Assembly (NCBI RefSeq): GCF_027922425.1
Contig: NZ_BSFQ01000005.1
Coordinates: 62,001-126,000, forward strand
DNA from: Pseudonocardia halophobica
GTDB taxonomy: Bacteria > Actinomycetota > Actinomycetes > Mycobacteriales > Pseudonocardiaceae
DNA length: 64,000 nt
Reading direction: 5' to 3'
A model generated the notes under the pieces. That model was not told the DNA's origin. It made no database searches and worked only from the letters and a program-made list of their open reading frames with translations. Below, in pieces: positions 1-9,114 of this stretch; within the stretch, counting starts at the first letter, position 1, and each line of letters starts with the position of its first letter. The position numbers and the translations under genes were made by a program.

Positions 1-2
1 CG

Positions 3-36
3 TTGACGCGTACAGGGGCGATCCTAGAGTGCCCTG
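3..36 (+). promoter_or_regulatory. Promoter with SAGKNNMCTS box (site 1)
   Basis: A TTGACG hexamer at 3-8 and TAGAGT at 25-30 are spaced 16 bases apart and fit a -35/-10 pair. The 10-mer GAGTGCCCTG at 27-36 overlaps the -10 and matches the palindrome seen before most operons here. About 190 bases of leader follow before the first gene, in which I see no other gene. Confidence 0.4.
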
Positions 37-227
37 AATTCCCGGACAAGGTGGCGTCGAGGAGGGATCGGCACTCGCTTTACAGACCGGCAGGCTTTTG
101 CGGGTGACCGCAGCAGGGGGTAGTCTCGACCGGGAAGAGACCGCCAGTCTTTACGGCGCCGGGGGGTTCGGGCTCGGACACGCAGTCCGGTTCTCCCCGG
201 CGCACCACGTCGTCGAGAGGTTCTGAC

Positions 228-992
228 ATGTCATCGCTGACCGGCAAGGTCGCCATCATCACCGGTGGTGGCAAGGGTACGGGTCTGGGGATCGCCCGCG
301 CGTTCGTCAAGGAGGGCATCGCCGTCGCCATCACCGGCCGGGGTGCGGAGTCGCTCAAGGCCGCCCAGGTCGAGCTGGAGGAGCTCGTCCCCGGAGCACG
401 GGTGCTCACCGTCCAGGCGGACAACAAGGACCACGGCGCCGCGGCGGACGTCGTCTCCCGGACGGTCGCCGAGTTCGGCCGGGTCGACATCCTGATCAAC
501 AACGCCCAGGAGTTCCGCACCAACATCGCGTTGGAGGACATGACCTGGGACGACGTCATCTCCACCTACGAGTCCGGGGTCTTCGCCACGTGGCGGTTCA
601 TGGTCGCGGCCCTGCCCCACCTCAAGGAGGCCCGGGGCACCATCATCAACATGGGCTCCGGGGCGGGGACGAACTCGATCGCCAAGCACGGTGCGTACGG
701 ACCCAACAAGGAGGCCATCCGCGGTCTCTCCCGCATCGCGGCCCGCGAGTGGGGCCCGCACGACATCACCGTCAACGTGATCAACCCCTACGTCGCCTCG
801 GCGGAGTCCGAGCGCGTCGAGCGGGAACAGCCGGAGTTCATCAAGGCCCTCCAGGCCCAGCTGCCGCTCGGCCGGATCGGGGACGCCGAGCTGAACGTGG
901 GCGGTCTCGCCCTGTTCCTCGCCCGCCCCGAGGGCAGGTACCTGACCGGCCTGAGCATCGACGTCGACGGCGGCGGCTCGATCCGCCCCTGA
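228..992 (+). CDS. SDR family NAD(P)-dependent oxidoreductase
   Basis: A 254-residue classical short-chain dehydrogenase, probably a soluble NAD(P)H-dependent alcohol/ketone oxidoreductase. The Rossmann motif TGGGKGTGLG lies at residues 12-21 and the catalytic Tyr157-x3-Lys161 in YGPNK. The usual NNAG is NNAQ at about residue 91, a change shared with the SDR at 58371-59135. That protein has the same length, the same Tyr position and matching stretches such as SGVFATWR and NKEAIRGLSR, so the two are paralogues at opposite ends of the cluster. The ATG follows the GAGAGG stretch. The aldo/keto reductase starts 39 bases downstream, suggesting one transcript. Substrate unknown. Confidence 0.9.
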   Translation: MSSLTGKVAIITGGGKGTGLGIARAFVKEGIAVAITGRGAESLKAAQVELEELVPGARVLTVQADNKDHGAAADVVSRTVAEFGRVDILINNAQEFRTNIALEDMTWDDVISTYESGVFATWRFMVAALPHLKEARGTIINMGSGAGTNSIAKHGAYGPNKEAIRGLSRIAAREWGPHDITVNVINPYVASAESERVEREQPEFIKALQAQLPLGRIGDAELNVGGLALFLARPEGRYLTGLSIDVDGGGSIRP

Positions 993-1031
993 CCACGTCA
1001 CCCATCACCTCGCAACGAACGGACGGAAAAA

Positions 1032-2057
1032 GTGGAACAGCGCATTCTCGGCGGCACGGGCGTCTCGGTCAGTGTCCTCGGCTTCGGAGCCATGAACCTC
1101 GGCGCGTGGGGCAACGTCGACCAGGCCGGGGCGGACACGCTCGTCGGCGAGGCTCTCGACGCGGGGGTCAACCTCTTCGACACCGCGGACATCTACAGCT
1201 TCGGGGAGTCGGAGACCCTGCTGGGCAAGGCTCTCGGGAGCCGCCGCGACAAGATCGTCCTCGCCACCAAGGGCCGCAACAGCATCGAGGAGGACCCACT
1301 CCACGGCGGGGCCTCGCGCCGCTGGATCGTCCGGGCGGTCGAGGACAGCCTTCGCCGGCTCGGCACCGACTACATCGATCTCTACCAGATCCACCGGCCC
1401 GACTGGGCCACGGACCAGGACGAGACGCTCAGTGCGCTCACCGACCTGCAGCGTGCGGGCAAGATCCTGAGCTTCGGCAGCTCCACCTTCCCCGCGCACA
1501 CCATCGTGCAGGGCCAGTGGATCGCCAAGGAGAACGGCCTGTCGCGCTACACCACCGAGCAGGTGACCTACTCGATCTTCAGTCGGGCGATCGAAGCGGA
1601 CGTGCTGCCGCTGGCGCAGCAGTACAAGCTGGGCATCCTCGTCTGGAGCCCGCTGGCGAACGGCTGGCTCGCCGGCACGGTCAGGAGGGACCAGCCCATC
1701 ACGGCGCACCGCTCCAACCTGGCGGGTGCGGACTTCGACCTCTCCGTGCCGGAGAACGCGCGCAAGCTGGACATCGTCGATGAGCTGCGCAAGATCGCTG
1801 ACGACCTGGGCATCTCGTTGCCCGAGCTCGGACTCGCCTTCGCCAAGTCCCACCCGGCTGTGTCGACGGTCCTGATCGGCCCGCGCACGGTCGAGCACCT
1901 GCGCCAGAACCTGAGGTCCGCCGAGATCGTCCTCGACACCGAGACCCTGGACCGGATCGACGCCATCGTCGAGCCAGGCACGGACGTCTCCCCGCGGGAT
2001 CGCTACCCGGTGCTCCCGCCGAACGTCACCGACCCGCGCCTGCGCCGCATCGGCTGA
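1032..2057 (+). CDS. Aldo/keto reductase
   Basis: A 341-residue TIM-barrel aldo/keto reductase of the bacterial AKR/YghZ-like type, with GTG start. The catalytic tetrad is complete: Asp50 and Tyr55 in FDTADIY, Lys80 in ATKGR, His121 in QIHRPD. It ends with a long C-terminal loop (LPPNVTDPRLRR) also found in the frameshifted relative at 6658-7691, so the two are paralogues. Expected role is NAD(P)H-linked interconversion of a carbonyl and an alcohol in the cytoplasm. It lies directly behind an SDR, probably co-transcribed. The substrate cannot be inferred. Confidence 0.92.
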   Translation: MEQRILGGTGVSVSVLGFGAMNLGAWGNVDQAGADTLVGEALDAGVNLFDTADIYSFGESETLLGKALGSRRDKIVLATKGRNSIEEDPLHGGASRRWIVRAVEDSLRRLGTDYIDLYQIHRPDWATDQDETLSALTDLQRAGKILSFGSSTFPAHTIVQGQWIAKENGLSRYTTEQVTYSIFSRAIEADVLPLAQQYKLGILVWSPLANGWLAGTVRRDQPITAHRSNLAGADFDLSVPENARKLDIVDELRKIADDLGISLPELGLAFAKSHPAVSTVLIGPRTVEHLRQNLRSAEIVLDTETLDRIDAIVEPGTDVSPRDRYPVLPPNVTDPRLRRIG

Positions 2058-2321
2058 GCGCCACGGGGCTGTCGCACCCGGGACGCTCTGTGGAGGTTCC
2101 TCACCGGTCGCCGGCTCAGTACACGGTTCTCGCCGTCGTGCTGACCGGCGATCGCGCGTCACCGCCGGTGACGGCCCCCTGTCTCTCGGTCGACCGGTGT
2201 CTTCTGACCAGGGTCTATCCCGGGGAACGGTTGTGGATCCGTTGACGATGCGTTGTTGGTCAGGGTCCCCGCCGCGTTGTTACCCTCCCTGATTGAGTGG
2301 CCTCGAAGGGATGGCGTGTCA

Positions 2322-3275
2322 ATGACGAAGCGCAGCGCCCGCTGGGCGACGTGGAACGAGATCGACTCGCTCGACGTCGAGAAGGACTACCTCCGCATCC
2401 TCGGCATCTTCCAGAGGGACTTCCGGCTGGCCCGTCGGTGGTCCGCCACAGCGGAGAGCCTCGGCGTCACCTACGCCCTGCCCACGATGAGCCGGATCCT
2501 CATCCAGGGTGACCTGTACCCGGTCGAGAAGATCGGGAAGCGGGTGGCCGACACCGGGATCATCACCGCGGCCATGTACACCCACGGTTTCGGGCCGGGG
2601 GAAGGTCGCGAGGCGTTGCGCCGCATGAACCAGATGCACAAGATGTACCCGATCCTCGCCGAGGACTTCACGTTCGAGTCCTGCGCCGAGGCCGTCCTCC
2701 TCGTCCGTGCGGCGGAGCGGTTCGGCTGGCGGCCCGTGCACGAGAAGGAACGTCAGGCGTACGCCACCTACGTCCACGTGCGCGCCGGGTTCATGCACAT
2801 CCAGGGTGTGCCCCGTACCTTCGAGGCCCAGGCGCGGCTGTTCGACCGCTACGTCGACGACAACGCCCGGTTCGAGCCGCAGAACCAGCTGCTCTTCAGC
2901 GCCCTGGAGACGTTCGTGCTCGGACGGGCGAAGACCCCCGTGCATCGGATGCTCCTGCGTGGCTGGTTCCGCTCGAGTGCCGACCCGCGGATCCTGCGAG
3001 CCGTGGGCGTCCCGGTTCCGCCCCGCCCGGTGGCAGCCGCGTTCAACGCTCTCTGGCGGCTGGTCGTCGCCCTGCGCGGACCCGCGGACGCGAGGTCGGA
3101 CGCGCCGAGCCCGCTCGTCGCCGCCCACTATCCCGACGGGTACGACATCACCGAGGTCGGGACCTTCACCCCCGGCTCGTGCCCCTTCCCCCACGCGTCC
3201 CGGGACAACCCGGCCACCGGGCCCGCATCCGCCCTCGGATCCGCCCGACCCGCGGACCGGCACCTGGCCATCTGA
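2322..3275 (+). CDS. MpaB-like / DUF2236 oxygenase family protein
   Basis: A 317-residue protein resembling the DUF2236 family, which includes fungal MpaB and bacterial rubber oxygenase Lcp (a b-type haem enzyme cleaving C=C bonds). The recognisable part is the core at about residues 85-170, with several His residues that could ligate haem (H88, H106, H140, H152, H159) and the FGWRPV...ERQAY segment typical of the family. The start is placed at the ATG of MTKRSAR; an in-frame start 69 bases upstream has no better support. The C-terminus (last 30 residues) is Pro/Ala-rich and low-complexity. It has no close operon partner: 264 bases precede it and 248 follow it. Assignment is from family memory; oxidative chain cleavage is an inference. 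Confidence 0.7.
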   Translation: MTKRSARWATWNEIDSLDVEKDYLRILGIFQRDFRLARRWSATAESLGVTYALPTMSRILIQGDLYPVEKIGKRVADTGIITAAMYTHGFGPGEGREALRRMNQMHKMYPILAEDFTFESCAEAVLLVRAAERFGWRPVHEKERQAYATYVHVRAGFMHIQGVPRTFEAQARLFDRYVDDNARFEPQNQLLFSALETFVLGRAKTPVHRMLLRGWFRSSADPRILRAVGVPVPPRPVAAAFNALWRLVVALRGPADARSDAPSPLVAAHYPDGYDITEVGTFTPGSCPFPHASRDNPATGPASALGSARPADRHLAI

Positions 3276-3523
3276 CCGGAGTCCGTCCGGCCGGCGCCGC
3301 TCGCGATGGCCCCGCGTGCCACGCCGCCACGGGCCCGCAAGACGGGAGGGCGGGCGGCCTCGCCGACTCGGCCTCCCCGGCTCCGCAGACCTCCACACAC
3401 GACGCTCCGCACGTGCGCCTCGCGACCGCGATCCTGCCGACCGAGCGATCAGATCGGTCCTGCCCTCACACTCCAGAGGGTCGCCGACCGACACCATCCG
3501 CCCTAGCGCCGAGAGGATTTCCC

Positions 3524-4822
3524 ATGCTCGCCTGGTCGCGAGGTTTCTACGGCTACTACAACCTCGCCTTCGTCACCATCGTCAACGCCCTCATGCAGGG
3601 TGCGTTCTACACCGTCGGCATCAACGGCCCGATGATGGCTCGGGAGTTCGGCTGGTCGGCGACCGAGTACGGCGCCGCCTCGACCGTCTACCTGATCGCC
3701 ATCGGGGTGTCGTCGCTGTTGGCGGGTGTGCTGATCCCCAGGGTCGGTGCGCGCAGGCTGATGGTCTGGATCAGCCCGCTCGCCCCGATCGCCCTGTTCG
3801 GGATGTCGTTCGTGACGGAGCCCTGGCACTTGTCCGCCTGGACCGCCGTACTCGGCTTCAGCAACGGACTGGGCATCGCCGTCGCAGGCCCGCTCATCGC
3901 CGCCAACTGGTTGAGCAAGCGCCGCGGCCTCGGCATCGCGATAGTGATCGCGTCCTCGCAAATCCTCGCCATCGTCTGGTCGCAGCTGACCGTCGCGCTC
4001 ACGGGCGTGGTGGACTCGTGGCGGCAGATCGCACAGATCGAGGCCGCGATCGTGCTGGTGGCGCCCCTCGTGGCGATCCTCTTCGTCCGAGAGCGGCCAG
4101 AGGACCTGGGTCAGTCCGTGGACGGTGTCCCGCTGTCGGAGACGCCCGCCGCGACGACGGGGTCTCGCAGCCTCCGTGTGTTCAAGACCACCGCGGACTG
4201 GACGGGGAAGCAGGCTCTGCGCAGCCGCGTCTTCTGGCTGATCACCGTGGCGTGCGGGATCGAGGCGTTCGTCTTCCTGGGCATCACCGCCCACCAGGTC
4301 ACCATCTTCGAGGCGGGCGGGCTCGACGTCGCCGCCGCGACGACCGCGTTCGGCCTGGTCATCACGATCGGTGGCCTGGGGCGGATCGTCGGGGGCTGGT
4401 TCACCGACTACATCGAGCCGCGCTTCATCCTCGCATTCTTCCAGCTGACGCTGGGTGCAGGCATCCTGCTGTTCGCGCTGGCGCACACCTGGCCGGGTGC
4501 CCTGTACGTCTACATCGTCACCGTGGGCATCGCGGGCGGCGAGATCTTCCTGCTCGCCACGGTGCTCTTCGTGAACTACTTCGGGCCCAAGGCGTACCCC
4601 GCGCTGGCGGGCGTCGCGAACCCCTTGTTCTCGCTGCTGTTCGGTGGTGCGGGGCCGATCGTGGTCGGTTCGCTGTTCGACACCGTCGGCGACTTCGAGC
4701 CCGTGCTGATCGGGCTGGGCATCGCGGGGATCGTGGCCTCCGTCGCGTCCTTGGCGGCCCGACCGCCCAAGGCACCCGCCCAGGCGTCCGCCCAGGCGAC
4801 GGCGGACGCCGGTTCGGCCTGA
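3524..4822 (+). CDS. MFS transporter (OFA/MCT-like)
   Basis: A 432-residue major facilitator with about 12 hydrophobic segments. The N-terminus (GFYGYYNLAFV) and the overall length resemble the oxalate:formate antiporter / monocarboxylate transporter branch. The start is the ATG after GAGAGGA; a longer in-frame extension upstream is Pro/Arg-rich and lacks membrane character. It probably imports or exports a carboxylated substrate or intermediate of the neighbouring pathway. The last 20 residues are an Ala/Gln-rich tail. Confidence 0.88.
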   Translation: MLAWSRGFYGYYNLAFVTIVNALMQGAFYTVGINGPMMAREFGWSATEYGAASTVYLIAIGVSSLLAGVLIPRVGARRLMVWISPLAPIALFGMSFVTEPWHLSAWTAVLGFSNGLGIAVAGPLIAANWLSKRRGLGIAIVIASSQILAIVWSQLTVALTGVVDSWRQIAQIEAAIVLVAPLVAILFVRERPEDLGQSVDGVPLSETPAATTGSRSLRVFKTTADWTGKQALRSRVFWLITVACGIEAFVFLGITAHQVTIFEAGGLDVAAATTAFGLVITIGGLGRIVGGWFTDYIEPRFILAFFQLTLGAGILLFALAHTWPGALYVYIVTVGIAGGEIFLLATVLFVNYFGPKAYPALAGVANPLFSLLFGGAGPIVVGSLFDTVGDFEPVLIGLGIAGIVASVASLAARPPKAPAQASAQATADAGSA

Positions 4823-4830
4823 ACCGCCGT

Positions 4831-4865
4831 CGGCGGTGTGCGGGTCGCCGACTCGCACACCGCCG
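4831..4865. terminator. Bidirectional hairpin between convergent genes
   Basis: Perfect 12-bp arms, CGGCGGTGTGCG and CGCACACCGCCG, enclose an 11-base loop between a forward MFS gene and a reverse SnoaL-like gene. There is no T-tract, as is common in high-GC actinomycetes. Confidence 0.7.
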
Positions 4866-4889
4866 AACGTAGGCGGGCCCGGCGCCGGG

Positions 4890-5399
4890 TCAGGATGGCG
4901 GGTTGAGGTCCACCGACCGCAGGGCCAGCCGCTCGTCGGCATCCGCCAGCGGCGCCGCGTCGTACATCGAGAGCAACCGGTGGGTGCGGTGGGCGATGAC
5001 CCACTCGCCCTCCTCCCGGACGAGGTCGTCGGTGTAGCTGAACGACCGCACGAGAAGGACCAGCTCGCCGCCCCGGCTGCCGAGGAGGTGCGAGCGGCCG
5101 AAGGAGAAGGCGGTCGCGGTGTCGCCGTCCACCTCGATCTGGACGTTCGACAGGAAGTACTGCCCGCGGTGCAGGACGTCGATCGGCAGGCCGCCACGGA
5201 GCGGCACGTCGAAGTGGGTGGCGAAGACCTCCCGGATCCCGTCCCGGCCCTTCATCCCCGCGAAGTCGGCGCTCTTGGAGAAGCAGGAGGCGACGCCGTC
5301 ATAGTCCTTGACGGTGAGGCTGTTGCAGTATCTGACCAACACCTCCTGGACGGCGTGATGGTCCAGAAGCTGCTGCAGGGTCGTGGGAGCGTCCGCCAT
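4890..5399 (-). CDS. SnoaL-like / NTF2-fold protein
   Basis: A 169-residue cone-fold (NTF2-like) protein. The N-terminal helix pattern (LLDHHAVQEVLVRYC, then KDYDGVASCFSKSADF) and the end (REEGEWVIAHRTHRLL) are typical of SnoaL_4/ring-hydroxylating-dioxygenase-beta-like small proteins, which act as isomerases, dehydratases or hydratases in polyketide, steroid and terpenoid metabolism. The ATG is preceded by GAAGGAT. It is one of four such proteins in the window. It is transcribed alone, away from the SDR at 5715. Exact reaction unknown. Confidence 0.82.
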   Translation of the reverse strand: MADAPTTLQQLLDHHAVQEVLVRYCNSLTVKDYDGVASCFSKSADFAGMKGRDGIREVFATHFDVPLRGGLPIDVLHRGQYFLSNVQIEVDGDTATAFSFGRSHLLGSRGGELVLLVRSFSYTDDLVREEGEWVIAHRTHRLLSMYDAAPLADADERLALRSVDLNPPS

Positions 5400-5714
5400 G
5401 TCGGATCCTTCGTGATCGGTGACGAGCCGACCCGCATCAGGGTCGGGCCGAGGGGCCGGCGAGACGACACGCGCCGTATCCCTCGGTGACCAGCAGTCGG
5501 AACGGGCCATCGGGCGAGTGTCGCATCGAGTGGATCCGCTCTCGGCGCGAGTGTCGTCAGAACCTGTTTTCAGTCTACTCATCATCAGACGTACGGTCGA
5601 ATATGACGCGGAGAAGCGTCAGCTCAGTTCGATGCCCTTAGCCAGGTCTCTCACACGCAGTCGACGAGATCCATGGACCTACGGCATGCACGACTCACTC
5701 CTGGAAGGACCCCC
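5400..5714. promoter_or_regulatory. Divergent intergenic region with inverted repeat and SAGKNNMCTS box (site 2)
   Basis: No gene is visible between the reverse SnoaL-like gene and the forward SDR. CCGACCC (5427-5433) and GGGTCGG (5440-5446) form an inverted repeat just upstream of the reverse start. CAGTCTACTC at 5571-5580 matches the recurring 10-mer and contains a TCTACT that could serve as -10 for the forward SDR. Confidence 0.45.
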
Positions 5715-6581
5715 ATGTCGATCGAAGGCAGAATCGGCCCGCCACGTTTCGACGGTGCGAACGTGCTGCTCACGGGCGCGGGAAGTGGGATCGGTCGCGC
5801 TCTCGCCCTGGAGTTCGCCCAGGCCGGTGCACACGTCGCCGCCACCGACGTGGACGACGAGTCGGCGGCCGAGACTGCACGGGCCGTGCGTGCCGCAGGC
5901 GGAGTGGCGCGTTCGTACGCCCTCGACGTGACCGACGACGCCTGGTGGAGCGCGGTGGTGGCGCGGGTCGAGAGGGACCTCGGGCCCATCGACGTCCTGG
6001 CCAGCAACGCGGGGAGCAGCAGCAGTCGGCGTGAGCTGACCGAGTTGTCGGTCGAGTACCTCAGGTGGCTGTTCGACGTGAACGTGCTCGGTGCCGTGCG
6101 CGGCATCCGGGCCGTCGTGCCCGGGATGCGGGCCCGCGGACGCGGCTCGGTCCTGTTCACCGGGTCGATGGCGGGTCTGTGGGTCGGGCGAGGTGGTGCC
6201 GACTACAGCGCCACCAAGCACGCGCTGTTGGCCGTGGCGGACAGCCTTCGCAACGAGGTCGCCGGCGACGGTGTCCGGGTGTCGATTCTCTGCCCGTCGG
6301 CGGTGCCGACCCGGCTCGCCGAGACCACGCGCAGCCGGGCGGTCGAGCCCGCTGCTGTTCCGGACCCGACGCGCGCGGCCGAGATGGCGACCCTCGTCGC
6401 GGAGACCGGTGGCATGGTATCCGCAGAGGAGGTGGCCCGGATCTCGCTGGAGGGGCTCCGCGACGGGCGGTTCTACATCTTCACCCACGCGGGGTCGGGG
6501 ACCCGGTTCCTCGAGCGGAGCGCCGAGATCGCCCGCGAGCTCGCCCGGCTGGACCGAGGCTCCGCGGTGGACACCGGGTGA
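5715..6581 (+). CDS. SDR family oxidoreductase
   Basis: A 288-residue short-chain dehydrogenase with a C-terminal extension beyond the classical 250. The cofactor motif is TGAGSGIG near residue 18, the substrate Ser is in FTGSMAG, and the catalytic pair is in YSATK. The ATG is chosen because GGAAGGA sits six bases upstream. The long C-terminus (AEEVARISLEGLRDGRFYIFTH) resembles the type found in CoA-linked and steroid-like catabolic clusters. It faces a frameshifted aldo/keto reductase. Substrate unknown. Confidence 0.9.
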   Translation: MSIEGRIGPPRFDGANVLLTGAGSGIGRALALEFAQAGAHVAATDVDDESAAETARAVRAAGGVARSYALDVTDDAWWSAVVARVERDLGPIDVLASNAGSSSSRRELTELSVEYLRWLFDVNVLGAVRGIRAVVPGMRARGRGSVLFTGSMAGLWVGRGGADYSATKHALLAVADSLRNEVAGDGVRVSILCPSAVPTRLAETTRSRAVEPAAVPDPTRAAEMATLVAETGGMVSAEEVARISLEGLRDGRFYIFTHAGSGTRFLERSAEIARELARLDRGSAVDTG

Positions 6582-6657
6582 GCCCCTCCCCGAGTGCCGG
6601 GGGCCGCGAGGTCCCGGTGAGGACATCCGTGGCTCACCCTGTCGCGACACGGCCGCC

Positions 6658-7691
6658 TCAGCGTGCGTGGACCCGTCGACGGAGGGCGGGGTCCACCAGC
6701 GCGGGAGGCAGGTAACTGAAGTCCATTCTGTCGAACACCGTGCCCGGCGGGACGATGACGTCGATCGCATCGAGCAGGTCCTCGGACAGCTGGACCTCGG
6801 CGGACCCGAGCTGGCTCGCGAGCTGCGTGGTCGTCCCGGCCCCGACGATGGCGCTCACCACGGCCGGGTGGGACAGGGTGAAGGCGATCGCCAGGTGGAT
6901 CAGGCTCAGGCCGCTGTCGGCGGCGAGCGCGGTCAGCGCGGCAAGCGCGTCGTGCTTGCCGCGGTTCTCCGGTCGCGACAGGTCGTACTTGTCGGCCAGG
7001 AACAGGCTCGCCCGGGTGTTGGTCATCGCGTCCCCGCCACCCGGCCAGGTGTCGGAGAGCATTCCGCCGGCCAGCGGGCTGAAGGCGAGGACGCCGACGC
7101 CGTACTTCTGGGCCGTGGGCATGATCGAGGCCTCGGCGCCGCGATAGAGCAACGAGTGCGGCACCTGGGTGGTGGCGAACCGGCGCGGCCGCGACGGTCG
7201 GCCACCCACTCGGCCTCCACGATCTCCGCGCCCGAGAAGGTCGACGTGCCGATGTGCAGGACCTTTCCCTCGCGTACCAGGTCGGTCAGCGCGGAGAGGG
7301 TCTCGTCGATGTCCGTGTTCGGCTCGGGCCGATGAACCTGATAGAGGTCCAGGTGGTCGGTCTGCAGCCGACGAAGACTGTTCTCCACGGCTCGCTTGAT
7401 CCACCGCTTGCTGTTGCCCCCGTCGTTCACCCCCGTCCCGAGGCGATTGTTGACCTTGCTCGTGAGCACCACGTCGTCACGGTGGCCGCGCAGGGCCTTC
7501 CCCAGGTAGACCTCGGACTCCTCGTACGCGTCCGCCGTGTCGACGAAGTTGATCCCCGCGTCGAGCGCGGCGTGGACCACCCGAGCCGAGTCTTCGACGT
7601 CGAGGTTGCCCCAACGGGTGCCGAGGACACCGCCGCCGAGACACAGTGTGCTGACCGATATTCCGGTGCGTCCCAGGAGTCGGTACTGCAT
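6658..7691 (-). pseudogene. Aldo/keto reductase, single-base frameshift
   Basis: The N-terminal half reads in one frame (start ATG at 7691 after GAGGAG) and has the full catalytic tetrad: Asp51, Tyr56, Lys79, His120. Shortly after the sequence AEWVADRRGR the frame is lost; the rest, from RFATTQVPHSLLYRGAE to the natural end LRRRVHAR, continues without gaps in a second frame. Restoring one base near 7182-7184, in the GC-only run GGCCGCGCCGG, rebuilds a normal protein of about 344 residues similar to the gene at 1032. Both halves look otherwise undamaged, so a very recent mutation or a sequencing error is as likely as true decay. Confidence 0.85.
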
Positions 7692-7882
7692 CGTGAGCTC
7701 CTCACGTGATGGCCGCCCGAGCGCCGTGCGGCGAGGGCGGTCGTGTCCAGTGCGGCGAGGGGGCGACGGGCGGGGGAGACGGGCTCCCTCGCACGTCACG
7801 AGGCGACGATCACCCGTTCCGGTCTGCGGCACCCTCGGGGACCCGCCTCGCGGGGCCGCTCTGCGGTCGCCCGAGCACCCTA

Positions 7883-7899
7883 ACAGACGGCTGGTCTGT
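7883..7899. promoter_or_regulatory. Palindromic operator candidate upstream of ADH
   Basis: ACAGAC and GTCTGT form a perfect 6-bp inverted repeat with a 5-base spacer. It lies in the divergent region between the reverse aldo/keto reductase and the forward alcohol dehydrogenase. The spacing and size resemble TetR-family operators, but no TetR gene is present in the window. Confidence 0.4.
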
Positions 7900-7956
7900 A
7901 GTATCCCGCCGGCGACGGTGCCTGCCGGAGTCCCGGAGCGGCGGAGGAGAGCGGAT

Positions 7957-8880
7957 ATGCGAGCGTGGCGGCTGGATCTGGGCGGGTTCGAGCTGGTCGA
8001 GGTACCACGGCCGCGAGTCCCGGCCGAAGGCGTTCTCGTCGAGGTGGCGGCGGCGGGCCTGTGTCACACCGACGTGATGCATCTCGACCTCGGGCCGGCG
8101 CATCTGCCGGTCAGCCCGATGACGCTGGGGCACGAGACCGCGGGTCGGATCGTGGAGGTCGGCGCCGCCGTGACCGGTTGGGCGGTCGGTGACCGGGTCG
8201 CGGTCCTCGCCTCGGAGCACGGGCCGGGCTCGGCGCGCGACGGCGGTTACGCCGATGCCGTGGTGGCCTACCCCCACGAGCTGGTGGAGGTCCCGGACGA
8301 GGTGGACGACGCGACGGCGGCGGTCGCGACCGACGCGGGTGTCACGGCGTACCGGGCGGTGCTGGTCCAGGGACGGGTGCAGGCGGGCATGACCGTCGGG
8401 ATCATCGGGCTCGGCGGACTCGGCATGATCGGAGCCCGGCTCGCTCACCTGGCGGGGGCGACCGTCTACGGCGCGGACGTGAAGGAGTCCCTGTTCTCGC
8501 TGGCGGGTGCGCAGGGTGTGAAGGCCAGTGCGCCGTCTCTCGCCGTGTTCGAGGACGTCTCCTTCGACGTGGTCGTGGACTTCGCCGGTGTCGACACCAC
8601 CGGTGGAGCCTTTCGCGCCGTGCGCCCCGGTGGGCGGGTGGTGCAGGTGGGGATCGGTCGACCGAGCGCCACCATCGACCTGTTCGACGTGCTCGTCAAG
8701 CAGCTCGAGTACGTCGGGTCGAACACGGGCTCGGTCGAGGAACTCGCCGCCTTCCTGCGCCTCGTGGCACGAGGCGAGATCACGCCGGAGATCGAGCGCA
8801 TCCCGGTGGGGGAGATCGGCGCGGGCCTCGAGCGGCTGCGACGCGGTGAGGTGACCGGTCGCCTGGTAGCCATGCCCTGA
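7957..8880 (+). CDS. Zinc-type alcohol dehydrogenase (MDR), short form
   Basis: A 307-residue medium-chain dehydrogenase with a GroES-like N-terminus and Rossmann C-terminus (GIIGLGGLGMIGARLA). Catalytic-zinc ligands Cys36 (LCHTD) and His59-Glu60 (GHE) are present. The third usual Cys ligand is replaced in ATDAGVTAY. The four-cysteine structural-zinc lobe is missing: the segment after GDRVAVLA runs into SEHGPGSARDGGYAD with no Cys, which explains the shorter length. GGAGGA lies ahead of the ATG. It probably oxidises a primary or allylic alcohol with NAD(P)+. Activity is likely, substrate unknown. Confidence 0.88.
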   Translation: MRAWRLDLGGFELVEVPRPRVPAEGVLVEVAAAGLCHTDVMHLDLGPAHLPVSPMTLGHETAGRIVEVGAAVTGWAVGDRVAVLASEHGPGSARDGGYADAVVAYPHELVEVPDEVDDATAAVATDAGVTAYRAVLVQGRVQAGMTVGIIGLGGLGMIGARLAHLAGATVYGADVKESLFSLAGAQGVKASAPSLAVFEDVSFDVVVDFAGVDTTGGAFRAVRPGGRVVQVGIGRPSATIDLFDVLVKQLEYVGSNTGSVEELAAFLRLVARGEITPEIERIPVGEIGAGLERLRRGEVTGRLVAMP

Positions 8881-8980
8881 GCGCGGCGCATCCTCGGGGA
8901 GCGCTGCACGTTGCCGTCGTGGCGGGCGCTTCGACCGGGGGACGGCGACCTGGCCGGGCACATCGGGTGTCCGCGGACCG

Positions 8981-9010
8981 TTGTGTCTATGACTCAGGAC
9001 ACTCTATAGT
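8981..9010 (+). promoter_or_regulatory. Promoter with SAGKNNMCTS box (site 3)
   Basis: TTGTGT at 8981-8986 and TATAGT at 9005-9010 are 18 bases apart. CAGGACACTC at 8995-9004 fills the spacer and abuts the -10, a classic repressor position. Here the box is separate from the -10 itself. Confidence 0.45.
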
Positions 9011-9114
9011 CCGATGGCTTCCAGGGCGGCCCGCGCGGGTCGCCGTGAAACGGCCCGCTCGGCCCGGAGTCGAGTGGACCTTCCCCCACTCTCTGGACCA
9101 GTCCCGGAGGACCC

